Below, piece by piece: positions 32,231 to 40,837 of a stretch of 64,000 bases of DNA. The number at the start of each line of letters is the position of its first letter. The first letter of the stretch is position 1. The stretch comes from Hymenobacter sp. H14-R3 (GTDB lineage Bacteria; Bacteroidota; Bacteroidia; Cytophagales; Hymenobacteraceae). The position numbers were made by a program, and so were the translations under genes. The stretch is taken from contig NZ_JASITD010000014.1 of the NCBI RefSeq assembly GCF_030063445.1, positions 1 through 64,000 on the forward strand, in the 5' to 3' direction. Under the pieces are notes generated by a model. That model saw only the letters and a program-made list of their open reading frames with translations. It did no database searches and had not been told where the DNA came from.

Positions 32231-33547
32231 ATGAAAGTTAGAACTCTTAAACAGAATAAAGTCAACGTTATAACGCTGGGCTGCTCCAAAAACCTCGTCG
32301 ATAGCGAGGTGCTCATGGGCCAGCTCAAGGCCAACGACTTCCAGGTGACCCACGAAGCCAAGAAGTCGGACGCCAACATCGTGATTATCAATACCTGCGG
32401 CTTTATCGACAATGCCAAGCAGGAGAGCATCGACACCATTCTGCGCTACGCGGAGGAGAAGGAGAACGGCAAGCTGGAGAAGCTATACGTAACGGGCTGC
32501 CTGTCACAGCGTTATAAAGACGAGCTGGAAGTCGAGATTCCGCAGGTCGACGCGTTTTTCGGTACCCTGGAGCTGCCTCAGATGCTGAAAGTGCTGGAGG
32601 CCGACTACAAAAAAGAGCTGGTAGGCGAGCGCCTGCTCACCACGCCCAAGCACTACGCCTACTTCAAAATCGCCGAAGGCTGCAACCGCCCGTGCTCGTT
32701 TTGCGCCATCCCGCTGATGCGCGGCAAGCACGTGGACCGGCCCATGGAAGACCTCGTAACCGAGGCCAAGCGCCTGGTGAGCATGGGTACTAAAGAGCTG
32801 ATTCTCATTGCCCAAGACCTCACCTACTACGGCCTGCAAGCCTACGGCGAGCGCAAGCTGCCCGAGCTGCTGGAGCGCCTCTCGGACGTGGCCGGCGTGG
32901 AGTGGCTGCGCCTGCAATACGCCTACCCGTCGCAGTTCCCGCTGGCGGCGCTGGACGTGATGCGCGAGCGCGACAACATCTGCCGCTACCTCGACATGCC
33001 GTTGCAGCATATTTCGGATAACATGCTGAAAAGCATGCGTCGGGGCATCACGGGCCGCCGCACCAAGGAGCTGGTGCGCGACATCCGCGACCGGGTGCCG
33101 GGCATTGCGCTGCGCACTACGCTCATCGCCGGCCACCCCGGCGAAACGGAGGCGGACTTCGAGGAGCTGTGCGAATTTGTGCAGGAATCGAAGTTCGAGC
33201 GCCTGGGCATTTTCACCTACTCGCACGAGGAAAACACGCACTCGCACACCCTGGCCGACGATGTGCCTGCTGAGGTAAAGCAGGACCGCGCCGACCGCAT
33301 CATGGAAATTCAGCAGCAGATATCGCTGGATTACAACGAGTCGCGCGTGGGCCAGACGTATAAGGTGCTCTTCGACCGGCTCGAAGGCGGCTACTACGTG
33401 GGCCGCACCGAGTTCGACTCGCCCGAGGTAGACAACGAGGTACTGGTGCTGGCTACCAACGACTTGCATATCCCACAGGGCAGCTTCGCCAACGTAAACA
33501 TCACCGGCGCGTCGGACTTCGATTTGTACGGCGAGGTCGTGCGCTAG
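32231..33547 (+). CDS. rimO: Ribosomal protein S12 methylthiotransferase
   Basis: 438 residues. It adds a methylthio group to an Asp of ribosomal protein S12. The N-terminal UPF0004 domain has cluster ligands C18, C56 and C90 (ITLGCSKNLVDSEV, INTCGF, VTGCLS); the radical-SAM cluster is C151-C155-C158 (GCNRPCSFCAIPLMRG). A C-terminal TRAM domain (~370-438) includes GQTYKVLFDRLEGGYYVGRT. The LGCSKN form of the first motif separates it from MiaB. No -7 box is evident in the repeat-filled upstream region, so read-through from pheS is possible. Confidence 0.96.
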   Translation: MKVRTLKQNKVNVITLGCSKNLVDSEVLMGQLKANDFQVTHEAKKSDANIVIINTCGFIDNAKQESIDTILRYAEEKENGKLEKLYVTGCLSQRYKDELEVEIPQVDAFFGTLELPQMLKVLEADYKKELVGERLLTTPKHYAYFKIAEGCNRPCSFCAIPLMRGKHVDRPMEDLVTEAKRLVSMGTKELILIAQDLTYYGLQAYGERKLPELLERLSDVAGVEWLRLQYAYPSQFPLAALDVMRERDNICRYLDMPLQHISDNMLKSMRRGITGRRTKELVRDIRDRVPGIALRTTLIAGHPGETEADFEELCEFVQESKFERLGIFTYSHEENTHSHTLADDVPAEVKQDRADRIMEIQQQISLDYNESRVGQTYKVLFDRLEGGYYVGRTEFDSPEVDNEVLVLATNDLHIPQGSFANVNITGASDFDLYGEVVR

Positions 33548-33606
33548 GTATGAGAGCCGCGGATTTTGTAGACGATTCAATAACGGGCAAGTAGGCTCGT
33601 TTTAGG

Positions 33607-33632
33607 AAAAGGCAGCCACTTGGCTGCCTTTT
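33607..33632 (+). terminator. Terminator of rimO
   Basis: Stem AAAAGGCAGCCA / TGGCTGCCTTTT with a CT loop and following T run. Confidence 0.9.
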
Positions 33633-33691
33633 TTGTTTACTCCCGACCTTTGCCAACCGGTAAGGGCCTGGCGGCACCGCGCCGACCACAA

Positions 33692-33724
33692 AATCCGACC
33701 AATCCGCTAAATCCGAAAAATCCG
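33692..33724. repeat. Four-copy 9-bp tandem repeat AATCCGnnn abutting the bshC start
   Basis: AATCCG occurs at 33692, 33701, 33710 and 33719, exactly nine bases apart. The last G is the first base of the GTG start codon of bshC. The unit resembles the AAATCCG/AAATCTG stretches in the arms of the repeat at 21952-22131 and at 58445-58473. Confidence 0.7.
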
Positions 33725-35283
33725 TGGTTCAGACACTTTCCTACGCTACCACCGGCGCGTTCTCGGGCCTGCTTACCGACTACATCGCCGGCGCACCGGC
33801 CCTGGCTCCCTTTTATAACCGCCGGCCCGAACTGGCGGCTTTTCAGGCCCAAATCGACGAGAAAAAAGCTAGCTACTCGCCCGAAGCCCGCCAGCGCCTC
33901 GTGGCCGACCTGCGCGCCCAATACGCCGAATTGGGCGGTGAGGTACCGCCCGCCGTGGCCGCCCACCTCGACCTGCTGGCCCGCGACACCACGTTTACCA
34001 TCACCACGGGGCACCAGCTCAACCTGCTCACCGGGCCGCTGTATTTTGTGTATAAGATAGTTACGGCCATCAAGCTGAGCCAGGAACTAAAGGCGGCTTA
34101 CCCCGCCTACGACTTCGTGCCGGTGTACTGGCTGGCCACCGAGGACCACGATTTTGCCGAAATCAACAGCTTTCCGCTCTTCGGCAAAACGTATAGCTGG
34201 GCCGGGCCCGGCGGCGCGGCCGGTCTGGGCGGCCCCGTAGGCCGCCTGCGCCTGCAAGGCCTTGACGAAGAGCTGCTAAGCCAGCTGCCGCCCGAGGTGC
34301 CCGCCGCCTTCCGCGAGGCCTACACCAGCAGCCAAAACCTGAGCGAGGCCACGCGCCGGCTGGCTACCAGCCTCTTTGGCGACTACGGCCTGCTGTGCCT
34401 CGACGCCGACCGGCCGGCGCTAAAGCAGGCGCTTAAGCCGCTACTGGAGAAGGAGCTGCGCGAGCAGTTTTCCAACCAGGCGGTGCAGGCCACCAACGGC
34501 CGCCTCACGGCCGCCGGCTACAAGCCGCAGGTGTTTTCGCGCCCGCTCAACCTGTTTTTCCTCACCGATGGAGGCAAGCGCGAGCGCCTGGAGCTTGATT
34601 CCCAGCCGCAAGCTGAGCTGCTGGCCCTGGCCGCCGCCGAGCCCGAGCGCTTTAGCCCCAACGTGGTGCTGCGCCCGGTGTACCAGGAAATCCTGATGCC
34701 GAACCTCGCCTACATCGGCGGTGGGGCCGAGGTGGCCTACTGGTTTCAACTCAAAGACGTGTTTGCGGCGCTCGGCGTGCCCTACCCCATTGTGCTGCCC
34801 CGCAACTCGGCCATGTACCTGAGCCGCGCCAACGCCGGCAAGCTCGCCAAGCTGGGCCTCACGGCCACCGATATTTTCAAGCCGCTGGCCGAGCTGAAAA
34901 AGCAAGTCGGCGCGCAGCTGGGGCAGGAGGAAATCAGCCTGGCCGCGCAGCAGCAAGCGCTGGCCGCCGCCTTCGAGCAGGTGCAGGCCCTGGCCCAGCG
35001 CCTCGACCCCACGCTGGTAAAAACCGTGGCCGCCGAAGCCCAGAAAGCCGCCGGCAGCCTCGCCGGCCTCGAAAAGCGCCTCGCCAAAGCCGCCGAAGCC
35101 AAGCACGAAACCGCCTACGCCCAGCTCACGGCCCTCAAAGACAAGCTCTTCCCCGAGGGCGGCTTGCAGGAGCGGACGGATAACGTGCTGAGTATCCTGC
35201 TTAATAACCCCGGCTTTATCGAGCAGCTGGTGGCGGCATTTGAGCCGCTGGCCTTGGAGTTTGCGGTGGTGACGGAGGGCTGA
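33724..35283 (+). CDS. bshC: BshC, bacillithiol biosynthesis cysteine-adding enzyme
   Basis: 519 residues. It adds cysteine to glucosaminyl-malate, the last step of bacillithiol synthesis. Visible signatures are TITTGHQLNLLTGPLYFVYKI (Rossmann-like active site), FVPVYWLATEDHDFAEIN, FFLTDGGKRERL and PNLAYIGGGAEVAYWFQLKD; a long Ala/Gln/Lys coiled coil occupies ~390-480. GTG 33724 is the only start codon after an in-frame stop at 33661 that keeps the N-terminus. YpdA and YtxJ elsewhere in the window are functional partners; bshA and bshB are not seen. Confidence 0.93.
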   Translation: MVQTLSYATTGAFSGLLTDYIAGAPALAPFYNRRPELAAFQAQIDEKKASYSPEARQRLVADLRAQYAELGGEVPPAVAAHLDLLARDTTFTITTGHQLNLLTGPLYFVYKIVTAIKLSQELKAAYPAYDFVPVYWLATEDHDFAEINSFPLFGKTYSWAGPGGAAGLGGPVGRLRLQGLDEELLSQLPPEVPAAFREAYTSSQNLSEATRRLATSLFGDYGLLCLDADRPALKQALKPLLEKELREQFSNQAVQATNGRLTAAGYKPQVFSRPLNLFFLTDGGKRERLELDSQPQAELLALAAAEPERFSPNVVLRPVYQEILMPNLAYIGGGAEVAYWFQLKDVFAALGVPYPIVLPRNSAMYLSRANAGKLAKLGLTATDIFKPLAELKKQVGAQLGQEEISLAAQQQALAAAFEQVQALAQRLDPTLVKTVAAEAQKAAGSLAGLEKRLAKAAEAKHETAYAQLTALKDKLFPEGGLQERTDNVLSILLNNPGFIEQLVAAFEPLALEFAVVTEG

Positions 35284-35342
35284 GCAACCAGCCCGCTGGT
35301 AATCATCGTACACCATAGTCTTACCTATCTAATTCCTCGCTC

Positions 35343-35957
35343 ATGTGTCGCTACGCCATGCACAGTTATAAGCAGCATTATGCGTGCTTCGATTGCCGCA
35401 AGGCTTTTAAAAGACGGCTCCTGACCGATGTGCAACCCGAACGTCAGGAGTCGGTGGCGGGGCACTGGTTTAGGGTGAATGCCACTTTGCAAGAAAAGCA
35501 AGTGCTTAAGGAAGAGCCGGAAACTGCCAAATGCCCCGATTGCGGTGGCCTAATGGCTAGCATGGGTCGCGACTTTAAGGCCCCGCCCAAAGATGACTAC
35601 CGGGCCTGGCAGCACCTGCGCAGGCTGTACAAAGTGGGCATTGCGTTTCACTCGTGCGGCTGCGGCGGCCCCGGCCTGGTGCCTGCTACGGCCGAGGAGC
35701 TGGTGAGCCACTTAACCCAGCAGCTCAGCGGCTACGTAGAACAGCTACGCTACTGGTTAATTCGCTCAGCACCAATAACTAAAATTGAGCATGAGGCGGA
35801 TAAAAAAGAGAACTGGCACCAGAACTGGGGCTTGCAAAAAGATGACAAAGGCCGGGTAGACGCGCCGGCTGCCCTGGCCTATTGGCAGGGGCGCGTACAA
35901 CAGTTGGAGCATCACATTGCGGAGGTAAAAAGGCAGCTGCCCACCCCAGCCAGGTAG
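35343..35957 (+). CDS. Zinc-ribbon-like protein of unknown function
   Basis: 204 residues, soluble. Cysteines come in pairs: YACFDCRKAF (~14-17), AKCPDCGGLM (~64-67) and HSCGCGGPG (~104-106), consistent with one or two zinc sites. The C-terminal half is helical and polar (LTQQLSGYVEQLRYWLIRS, ALAYWQGRVQQLEHHIAEVKRQ). Single-gene unit with a terminator at 36053-36087. Similar proteins occur in other Bacteroidota as hypothetical; no enzyme motif is recognised. Confidence 0.75.
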   Translation: MCRYAMHSYKQHYACFDCRKAFKRRLLTDVQPERQESVAGHWFRVNATLQEKQVLKEEPETAKCPDCGGLMASMGRDFKAPPKDDYRAWQHLRRLYKVGIAFHSCGCGGPGLVPATAEELVSHLTQQLSGYVEQLRYWLIRSAPITKIEHEADKKENWHQNWGLQKDDKGRVDAPAALAYWQGRVQQLEHHIAEVKRQLPTPAR

Positions 35958-36052
35958 CGCCGTCCGTAACTCGACTAGCTGGCGCCCTGCTCAAGCTGGC
36001 TCCCGGCTATTGCGCAGGTCCGGGGCAACCCACAGCCGCCGCACTGCATCTA

Positions 36053-36087
36053 AAAGAGCCCAGTGCCACTCCGGCGCTGGGCTCTTT
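36053..36087 (+). terminator. Terminator hairpin upstream of the carboxypeptidase-regulatory-domain gene
   Basis: Stem AAAGAGCCCAG / CTGGGCTCTTT, extended by GTGCC/GGCGC pairing, with a T-rich tail. It ends the zinc-ribbon gene and lies only 10 bases from the next ATG. Confidence 0.75.
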
Positions 36088-36097
36088 CTTTGCGACT

Positions 36098-36955
36098 ATG
36101 GTTCGCTATTCGCTGCTCGTGCTTTTCTGGCTGCTGGCCGTTGTCGCCGGGGCCCAACCCATAACCGGGCGCGTGACGGACGCCAAAACCGGGCAGCCGC
36201 TGCCGTTTGTGAATATTGGGGTGGTGGGCAAGGCGCTCGGCACCGTCAGCAACGAGCAGGGGCAGTACGGGCTGGCGTTTCAGGAGCAGCTGGCCGCCGA
36301 TACCGTGCGGGTGTCGTACCTGGGCTACCAGCCGCGGCTGCTCACGCTGCGGCAGTTGCAAAGCGCGCCCAACCTGGCGCTCACCGCCGCCGCCGTGGCG
36401 CTGGCCGAGGTGCGGGTGGCGGGCAAGTCGCAGTTTCGGCGGGTGCACACGCTGGGCAACACCGGCAACAGCGAAACCTCTACCAATACGCTTAGCAACA
36501 ACGATTTGGGGGGCCAGGTGGGCACCGTTATCAAGCTGAGCCGGCGGCCCACCCGCCTGCGCAATGCCACGTTCAATATCGCGCGCACGGCGCAGGGCGT
36601 AGTCACGTTTCGGGTTAATATTTATCGCCTCGATGCGCGCGGACGCCCTACCGATACCAAGCTGCTCACCCGCGACATCATCGTGACGGCCCCCGCCGTG
36701 CGCGGCCCCATCACCGTTGACCTCAGCGCCGACCAGCTCATTTTAGACGAGAATTTCTTCCTCGCCATCGAAATGCTGAAGTGGGAGAACGCCACCCCGC
36801 GGGCCGAATTCACCTTCTCGGCCGCCATCGGCTATGCCAATAACGAGATTTACTGGCGGCGCACCAGCCAGGCCCCGTGGGACCGGGCGTCGGTGGGCGC
36901 CCTGCTGGCCGGCATGCAGCCCAAGCTCAGCTTCTACGTAACGGCGGAGGATTGA
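36098..36955 (+). CDS. Secreted protein with carboxypeptidase-like regulatory domain
   Basis: 285 residues with signal peptide (MVRYSLLVLFWLLAVVAGAQ). Residues ~21-110 form a CarboxypepD_reg-like domain (ITGRVTDAKTGQPLPFVNIGVVGKALGTVSNEQGQYGL, RVSYLGYQP), as in TonB-dependent transporters but without plug or barrel. The remainder is a beta-rich domain (NATFNIARTAQGVVTFRVNIYRLDARGRPTD). First gene of a tight set: five bases to the next gene, then six to the cyclo-ligase. The role is unknown; such proteins are often surface-linked. Confidence 0.8.
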   Translation: MVRYSLLVLFWLLAVVAGAQPITGRVTDAKTGQPLPFVNIGVVGKALGTVSNEQGQYGLAFQEQLAADTVRVSYLGYQPRLLTLRQLQSAPNLALTAAAVALAEVRVAGKSQFRRVHTLGNTGNSETSTNTLSNNDLGGQVGTVIKLSRRPTRLRNATFNIARTAQGVVTFRVNIYRLDARGRPTDTKLLTRDIIVTAPAVRGPITVDLSADQLILDENFFLAIEMLKWENATPRAEFTFSAAIGYANNEIYWRRTSQAPWDRASVGALLAGMQPKLSFYVTAED

Positions 36956-36960
36956 TTATC

Positions 36961-37827
36961 ATGATAAAATACTCATTAGCAATATTTTGCCTAATAACCC
37001 TCGCGGCTTCGGCGGCCCGGGGCCAGGCCGCCTACGTGGGCACGGTAGGCACCGCGCCCATTGAGTTGACGCTGAACTCGGTAGGCGATGGCGAGCTGGC
37101 TGGGGTGTACCTCTACACCAAAATCGGCACGCCGATTAAGCTCAGCGGCCGGCTGAAGCAGGGCGCGCTCACGCTGACCGAGCCCGACGCCCACGGCAAG
37201 CCGGCCGCCACGCTCACCGTCGCCAGCTTTGCGGCGGGGGCCGCCCGGCTCACGGGCACCTGGCGCAGCCTGGCCACCGGCCGGCAGCTGCCGCTGGTGC
37301 TGGCGCGCCCCAGCCAGCCGGCCCAGCACGGGCTGCTGCAAGCCGAGGCCCTGAAAGACAGTTACTTCAAGATGGTGTTGGTGGGCAAGCCGGGCAAAGA
37401 CGAAGACCAGCCGACGGCCGTGCAGCTGCTCGAAAAAAAGACTAACCGGGTGCTACAACAGCTACCCGTGGAGGTGCAGCCGATGGGTATTTACAGCGTG
37501 CAGGTGGGCGATTATAACTTCGATGGCCTGCCCGATTTTTCGGTGTTTGAGAGTACCTACGCCGGTCCCAATACCACGAGCCTGTACTACCTCTATGACC
37601 CCGCCAGGCAGCGCTACGTGGCCAGCGGCTACGAGGGCACGTCGCTGAAATTTGACCCCAAAAAGCGCCGCGTGTACGAGCACAACTCGTGCTGCGCCGG
37701 CTCGTCGGTAATCAATGTGGAGTATAAAGTATTGAATAACAAGCTGGTAACGCTGGCCCGCCATTGCTACCGCTGGGACGAGAAAAAGCAGGAACTCGTG
37801 GAGCGGCCCTTCAGCGCCTGCCAGTAG
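36961..37827 (+). CDS. Secreted XAC2610-like protein
   Basis: 288 residues with signal peptide (MIKYSLAIFCLITLAASAARGQ). An N-terminal beta domain (~23-120, AAYVGTVGTAPIELTLNSVG) precedes a segment with VQVGDYNFDGLPDFSVFES, a calcium-binding-like DxNxDGxxD loop, and YLYDPARQRYV, features of XAC2610-related proteins, some of which protect against lysozyme-like or lipase effectors. A CC pair (HNSCCAGSS) and two later cysteines may form disulfides. Co-transcribed with its neighbours by spacing. Confidence 0.75.
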   Translation: MIKYSLAIFCLITLAASAARGQAAYVGTVGTAPIELTLNSVGDGELAGVYLYTKIGTPIKLSGRLKQGALTLTEPDAHGKPAATLTVASFAAGAARLTGTWRSLATGRQLPLVLARPSQPAQHGLLQAEALKDSYFKMVLVGKPGKDEDQPTAVQLLEKKTNRVLQQLPVEVQPMGIYSVQVGDYNFDGLPDFSVFESTYAGPNTTSLYYLYDPARQRYVASGYEGTSLKFDPKKRRVYEHNSCCAGSSVINVEYKVLNNKLVTLARHCYRWDEKKQELVERPFSACQ

Positions 37828-37833
37828 CGCGCC

Positions 37834-38427
37834 ATGCAGCCCCTCGCCAAAGCCGCCCTGCGCCGCGCCGCCCTTACCGAGCGTAAGTTATTATCCGAAA
37901 GCGAGTTAGCGATGAGAAGCGAGCAGCTGTGCGCCCAACTGTTTCAGCATTTCCCGGTGGCGGAGTGGCGCTGGCTGCACGTTTTTTTGCCGCTGCTGAA
38001 GCAAAACGAGCCCGATACCTGGTTAATAATCAGCCGCATCTGGGCCGAACGGCTGCCGGTGCGCCTGGCCGCGCCCGTGGTGCAGCCCGATGGCATCTTC
38101 CTGAACCACTATGAGTTGACTGCTCATACGCCGCTGCTGCTCAACCGCTGGGGCATTTCGGAGCCGGCCCCCGACCTGGCCACCGAGGTGCGGCCCGCGC
38201 AGCTCGATGCGGTGCTGGTGCCGCTGCTGGCCTGCGACCAGCAGGGCCAGCGCGTGGGCTACGGCGGGGGCTTCTACGACCGCTTCCTGGCCCAGTGCCG
38301 GCCCGGGGCGGTGTTCATCGGCCTCAGTATGTTGGAGGAGGCCCCGGTGCCCGCGCTGGCCGACGTGCTGCCCACCGACGTGCCGCTGCACGCGCTTATC
38401 ACGCCGGGCGGCGTGTGGAATTTTTAG
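37834..38427 (+). CDS. 5-formyltetrahydrofolate cyclo-ligase
   Basis: 197 residues. It converts 5-formyl-THF to 5,10-methenyl-THF with ATP. The N-terminal K/R region (KAALRRAALTERKLL) and the C-terminal signature RVGYGGGFYDRFLAQC with DAVLVPLLACDQQGQR are typical. The start is six bases after the stop of the XAC2610-like gene, so translation is probably coupled. The usual partner gene ssrS is not seen nearby. Confidence 0.92.
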   Translation: MQPLAKAALRRAALTERKLLSESELAMRSEQLCAQLFQHFPVAEWRWLHVFLPLLKQNEPDTWLIISRIWAERLPVRLAAPVVQPDGIFLNHYELTAHTPLLLNRWGISEPAPDLATEVRPAQLDAVLVPLLACDQQGQRVGYGGGFYDRFLAQCRPGAVFIGLSMLEEAPVPALADVLPTDVPLHALITPGGVWNF

Positions 38428-38516
38428 GCGCGGGGCATCAGGAAGGTAGCTACTGCTTATGGTAGCGCTGCGGCGGCGCGGCGCGTGCAGTGGCCTCATT
38501 CTTAATTCGCTACCTT

Positions 38517-39050
38517 ATGGCTGCCATTGACCGACCCGCCCCAAAAGCTGGTAAAAAACCGCGCGCTCGCAAGCACAATTTCCGCCTCGACATGACGCCG
38601 ATGGTGGACCTGGCGTTTCTGCTGCTCACGTTTTTCATGCTCACCACCACCTTCGCCAAGCCCCGCGTGATGCAGCTGACCATGCCGGTGAAGCCGCAGT
38701 CAGCTGACCAGAATGAACCCCTGCGGGCGTCACGCGCCATGACCATTATGCTGGGGGCGGGCCACCGGGTATTCTACTACTTTGGGCTGAACGCGACCAC
38801 CGACCCCAGCGTGCCGGCGCCCACGCTACACACTACCGATTTTGGCCCCAAAGGCATCCGGCAGGCGCTGTTAGCGCGGGGCCGCCAGCAGCCCGCGCCC
38901 GTGGTGCTTATCAAGACTGGCCCCCACGCCAAATATAGCGACATGGTGGATATTCTGGACGAGATGAACATCACCGGCCAGTCGAAATACGCCCTCACCG
39001 ACCTCTCGGCGGCCGACCGCCAGCTGCTGCCGCCTAGCGAGCGGCAGTAG
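38517..39050 (+). CDS. ExbD/TolR family biopolymer transport protein
   Basis: 177 residues from the ATG at 38517. A basic cytoplasmic tail precedes one membrane helix (MTPMVDLAFLLLTFFML) that holds the conserved proton-path Asp (D31); the rest is a periplasmic domain with MTIMLGAGHRVFYYFG and APVVLIKTGPHAKYSDMVDILDEM. It should work with ExbB and TonB to energise outer-membrane transport, but no exbB or tonB lies beside it, so this is an orphan copy. The 3' end overlaps the convergent GDYXXLXY gene by 17 bases. Confidence 0.9.
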   Translation: MAAIDRPAPKAGKKPRARKHNFRLDMTPMVDLAFLLLTFFMLTTTFAKPRVMQLTMPVKPQSADQNEPLRASRAMTIMLGAGHRVFYYFGLNATTDPSVPAPTLHTTDFGPKGIRQALLARGRQQPAPVVLIKTGPHAKYSDMVDILDEMNITGQSKYALTDLSAADRQLLPPSERQ

Positions 39051-39582
39051 CCGGCAGCAGCGCTACGCGCTCGATGCGGGCCTGGCCCCAGGGGGCGATG
39101 CTGACGCGCACGCGCACGGCGGGGCTGGTTTTGCCCAGGCGCAGGGGGCTGTCGCCGGGCACGTAGTAGCGCTCCAGGTTGTAGCGCAGGCCCAGGGTGC
39201 GGCTGTACACATCGGTAACCCAGCCGCGCAGCACGGCCTGGCCCGCGCCGGGGCTGAGGGTTTTATCATAGACGCCGGCCACGGTGGCGAGGCTGTCGGG
39301 GCTCGGCACCGCGTTCAGCAGCACGTATACCGCCTGCCGGCGCTGGGGTGGGCCCGCGCCGTGCCAGGCCGTGAGCGGGGCCTTGGCGGCGGCGTAGCGC
39401 AGGCGCACGAAGCTCTCGTACTGCAAGCTGTGCAAATCGACGGGGCTGGTAGCCAGCCAGATGTGCTGGCCGTAGGCCGTGGTGGCGTAGCCAGCCCCGG
39501 CCACGCCCAGCACGTAGAGCACCTGCGCCGCCACGAGCAGGCGCAGCAGCATTCGGTGCGAGGGAGAAGTGCGCGTGAGCAT
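39034..39582 (-). CDS. GDYXXLXY domain protein
   Basis: 182 residues. One N-terminal membrane helix (LLRLLVAAQVLYVLGVAGAGY) is followed by a short periplasmic domain. The family motif appears as SLQYESFVRLRY in place of GDYxxLxY, with RYNLERYYVPGD near the C-terminus. Such proteins are nearly always next to DUF2157 membrane proteins, as here (the gene starts three bases after the DUF2157 stop), so the two probably form one complex of unknown function. Confidence 0.85.
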   Translation of the reverse strand: MLTRTSPSHRMLLRLLVAAQVLYVLGVAGAGYATTAYGQHIWLATSPVDLHSLQYESFVRLRYAAAKAPLTAWHGAGPPQRRQAVYVLLNAVPSPDSLATVAGVYDKTLSPGAGQAVLRGWVTDVYSRTLGLRYNLERYYVPGDSPLRLGKTSPAVRVRVSIAPWGQARIERVALLPATAAR

Positions 39583-39585
39583 AAT

Positions 39586-40836
39586 TTAGGCCGGTTCAGG
39601 AGCTTCGGATGCGGCCGTGACGGCGGCCGCGCCGGCCGCCAGCCGCTGAGCATTGCGGCGGCGCAGGTACCAGCTCAGGCTCAGCAGCAGCACGCCGCCA
39701 ATCAGGAAAAACAGCGACTTATCCAGGAAAGCCCAGGTCAGCTTGAAGTACGCCACCATGGTCGCCACCACAAACAGCACGGTGCCCAGCGTAAGCTGCC
39801 CGGCCTCGCCCGAGCGGTGGGCGCGGGCCAGCACCGAGCCGGCGTGGGCGTACAGCACCACCAGCGTGGCAATGGCCAGCGGCAGCCCGCCCGGCAGGTA
39901 AAAGCCCGGTAGCAGCAGCAGCCAGTCGGGCAGGCTGCCCAGGTGGGCCCGCGCCCGCTTGCCCGCCGCCGACAGCGCCAGCACGGCCGCCAGCGCCCCC
40001 AGGTAGGCCAGCACCGGCGGCCGCAGCAGCCCGGCGTACTGGTCGGTTTCGCCAAACAGGGCCAGGCCCAGGGCAAACAAATAGGCCGCCACCAGCGGCG
40101 GCCCTTGCAGGGCGCGGCCGGCGGCGCGGTCGCGGTGCCAGTCGCCGGCCGCGTACACGAGCATGGCCGGAATAAAAAACCAGGTGATTTTGGCGTGGCT
40201 GACCGCCACCCACAGCCCCGCCTGCCACAGTAGCCCCAGCGCCAGAATGGTGGCCACCAGCGCATCGGGCCGGCGCCACCAGCGGTAGCCGCTGCCCAGC
40301 GCTACCAGCGCCACCGTAGCGTAGCTGAACGTGCCCAGCGCCTGGGTGCAGTATGTTTGCACCGCCGCGCCAATTACGATGGGTAATAAGATAAGGCTCT
40401 GACTATCATATAAATAGCTGAGTAATACGCCCGCTACTACCCAGGCCAGCAGGCCGCTCACATCGTAGCCCACCAGCTGAAAAAGCTGGCTGGTGAGAAT
40501 AATACCGGCCCCAAACAGCACCAGGCCCAGGCTCAGCAGGCCGTGGCCCACCCGCCGGTTGCCGCGCCGCAAGAAGTACTCGCCGGCCGTGTAGGCAGCC
40601 AGCAGGCTGCCCAGCAGCAGCCCCAGCCGCACGGCGGTGGGCAGGCTCTGCCAATTGGCAGCCACCACGCTCAGCGCGCTCAGCCCCACTAATATGCTGC
40701 CCAGCAAGGGCAACAGGCCCACCGCCTGCACCAGCTCGGGCGGGTAGCGGGCCAGCAGGCGCCGGCGCTGGTCCTCGGTGATGAGGCCCTCGCTGACCCA
40801 GGCGGGGCTTTCGGTATCGAGAAATTTACGGCTCAT
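39586..40836 (-). CDS. DUF2157 multi-span membrane protein
   Basis: 416 residues from the ATG at 40836. A soluble N-terminal segment (WVSEGLITEDQRRRLLARYP) matches the DUF2157 start, followed by about 11-12 membrane helices beginning VGLLPLLGSILVGLSALSVVAANW. The paired GDYXXLXY gene follows with a three-base gap. The zinc-ribbon gene upstream ends one base before this start, so mnmD, zinc ribbon, DUF2157 and GDYXXLXY form one compact operon. Confidence 0.88.
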   Translation of the reverse strand: MSRKFLDTESPAWVSEGLITEDQRRRLLARYPPELVQAVGLLPLLGSILVGLSALSVVAANWQSLPTAVRLGLLLGSLLAAYTAGEYFLRRGNRRVGHGLLSLGLVLFGAGIILTSQLFQLVGYDVSGLLAWVVAGVLLSYLYDSQSLILLPIVIGAAVQTYCTQALGTFSYATVALVALGSGYRWWRRPDALVATILALGLLWQAGLWVAVSHAKITWFFIPAMLVYAAGDWHRDRAAGRALQGPPLVAAYLFALGLALFGETDQYAGLLRPPVLAYLGALAAVLALSAAGKRARAHLGSLPDWLLLLPGFYLPGGLPLAIATLVVLYAHAGSVLARAHRSGEAGQLTLGTVLFVVATMVAYFKLTWAFLDKSLFFLIGGVLLLSLSWYLRRRNAQRLAAGAAAVTAASEAPEPA

Positions 40837-40837
40837 G

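Noticed and set aside
32504..33580. A 358-codon open frame on the minus strand opposite rimO
   Set aside because: Mirror of the rimO codon pattern; no domain and no separate start context.
36053..36087. Promoter for the 36098 gene in TTTCTTTGCG
   Set aside because: Does not fit TAnnTTTG, and the sequence is the arm of a terminator hairpin.
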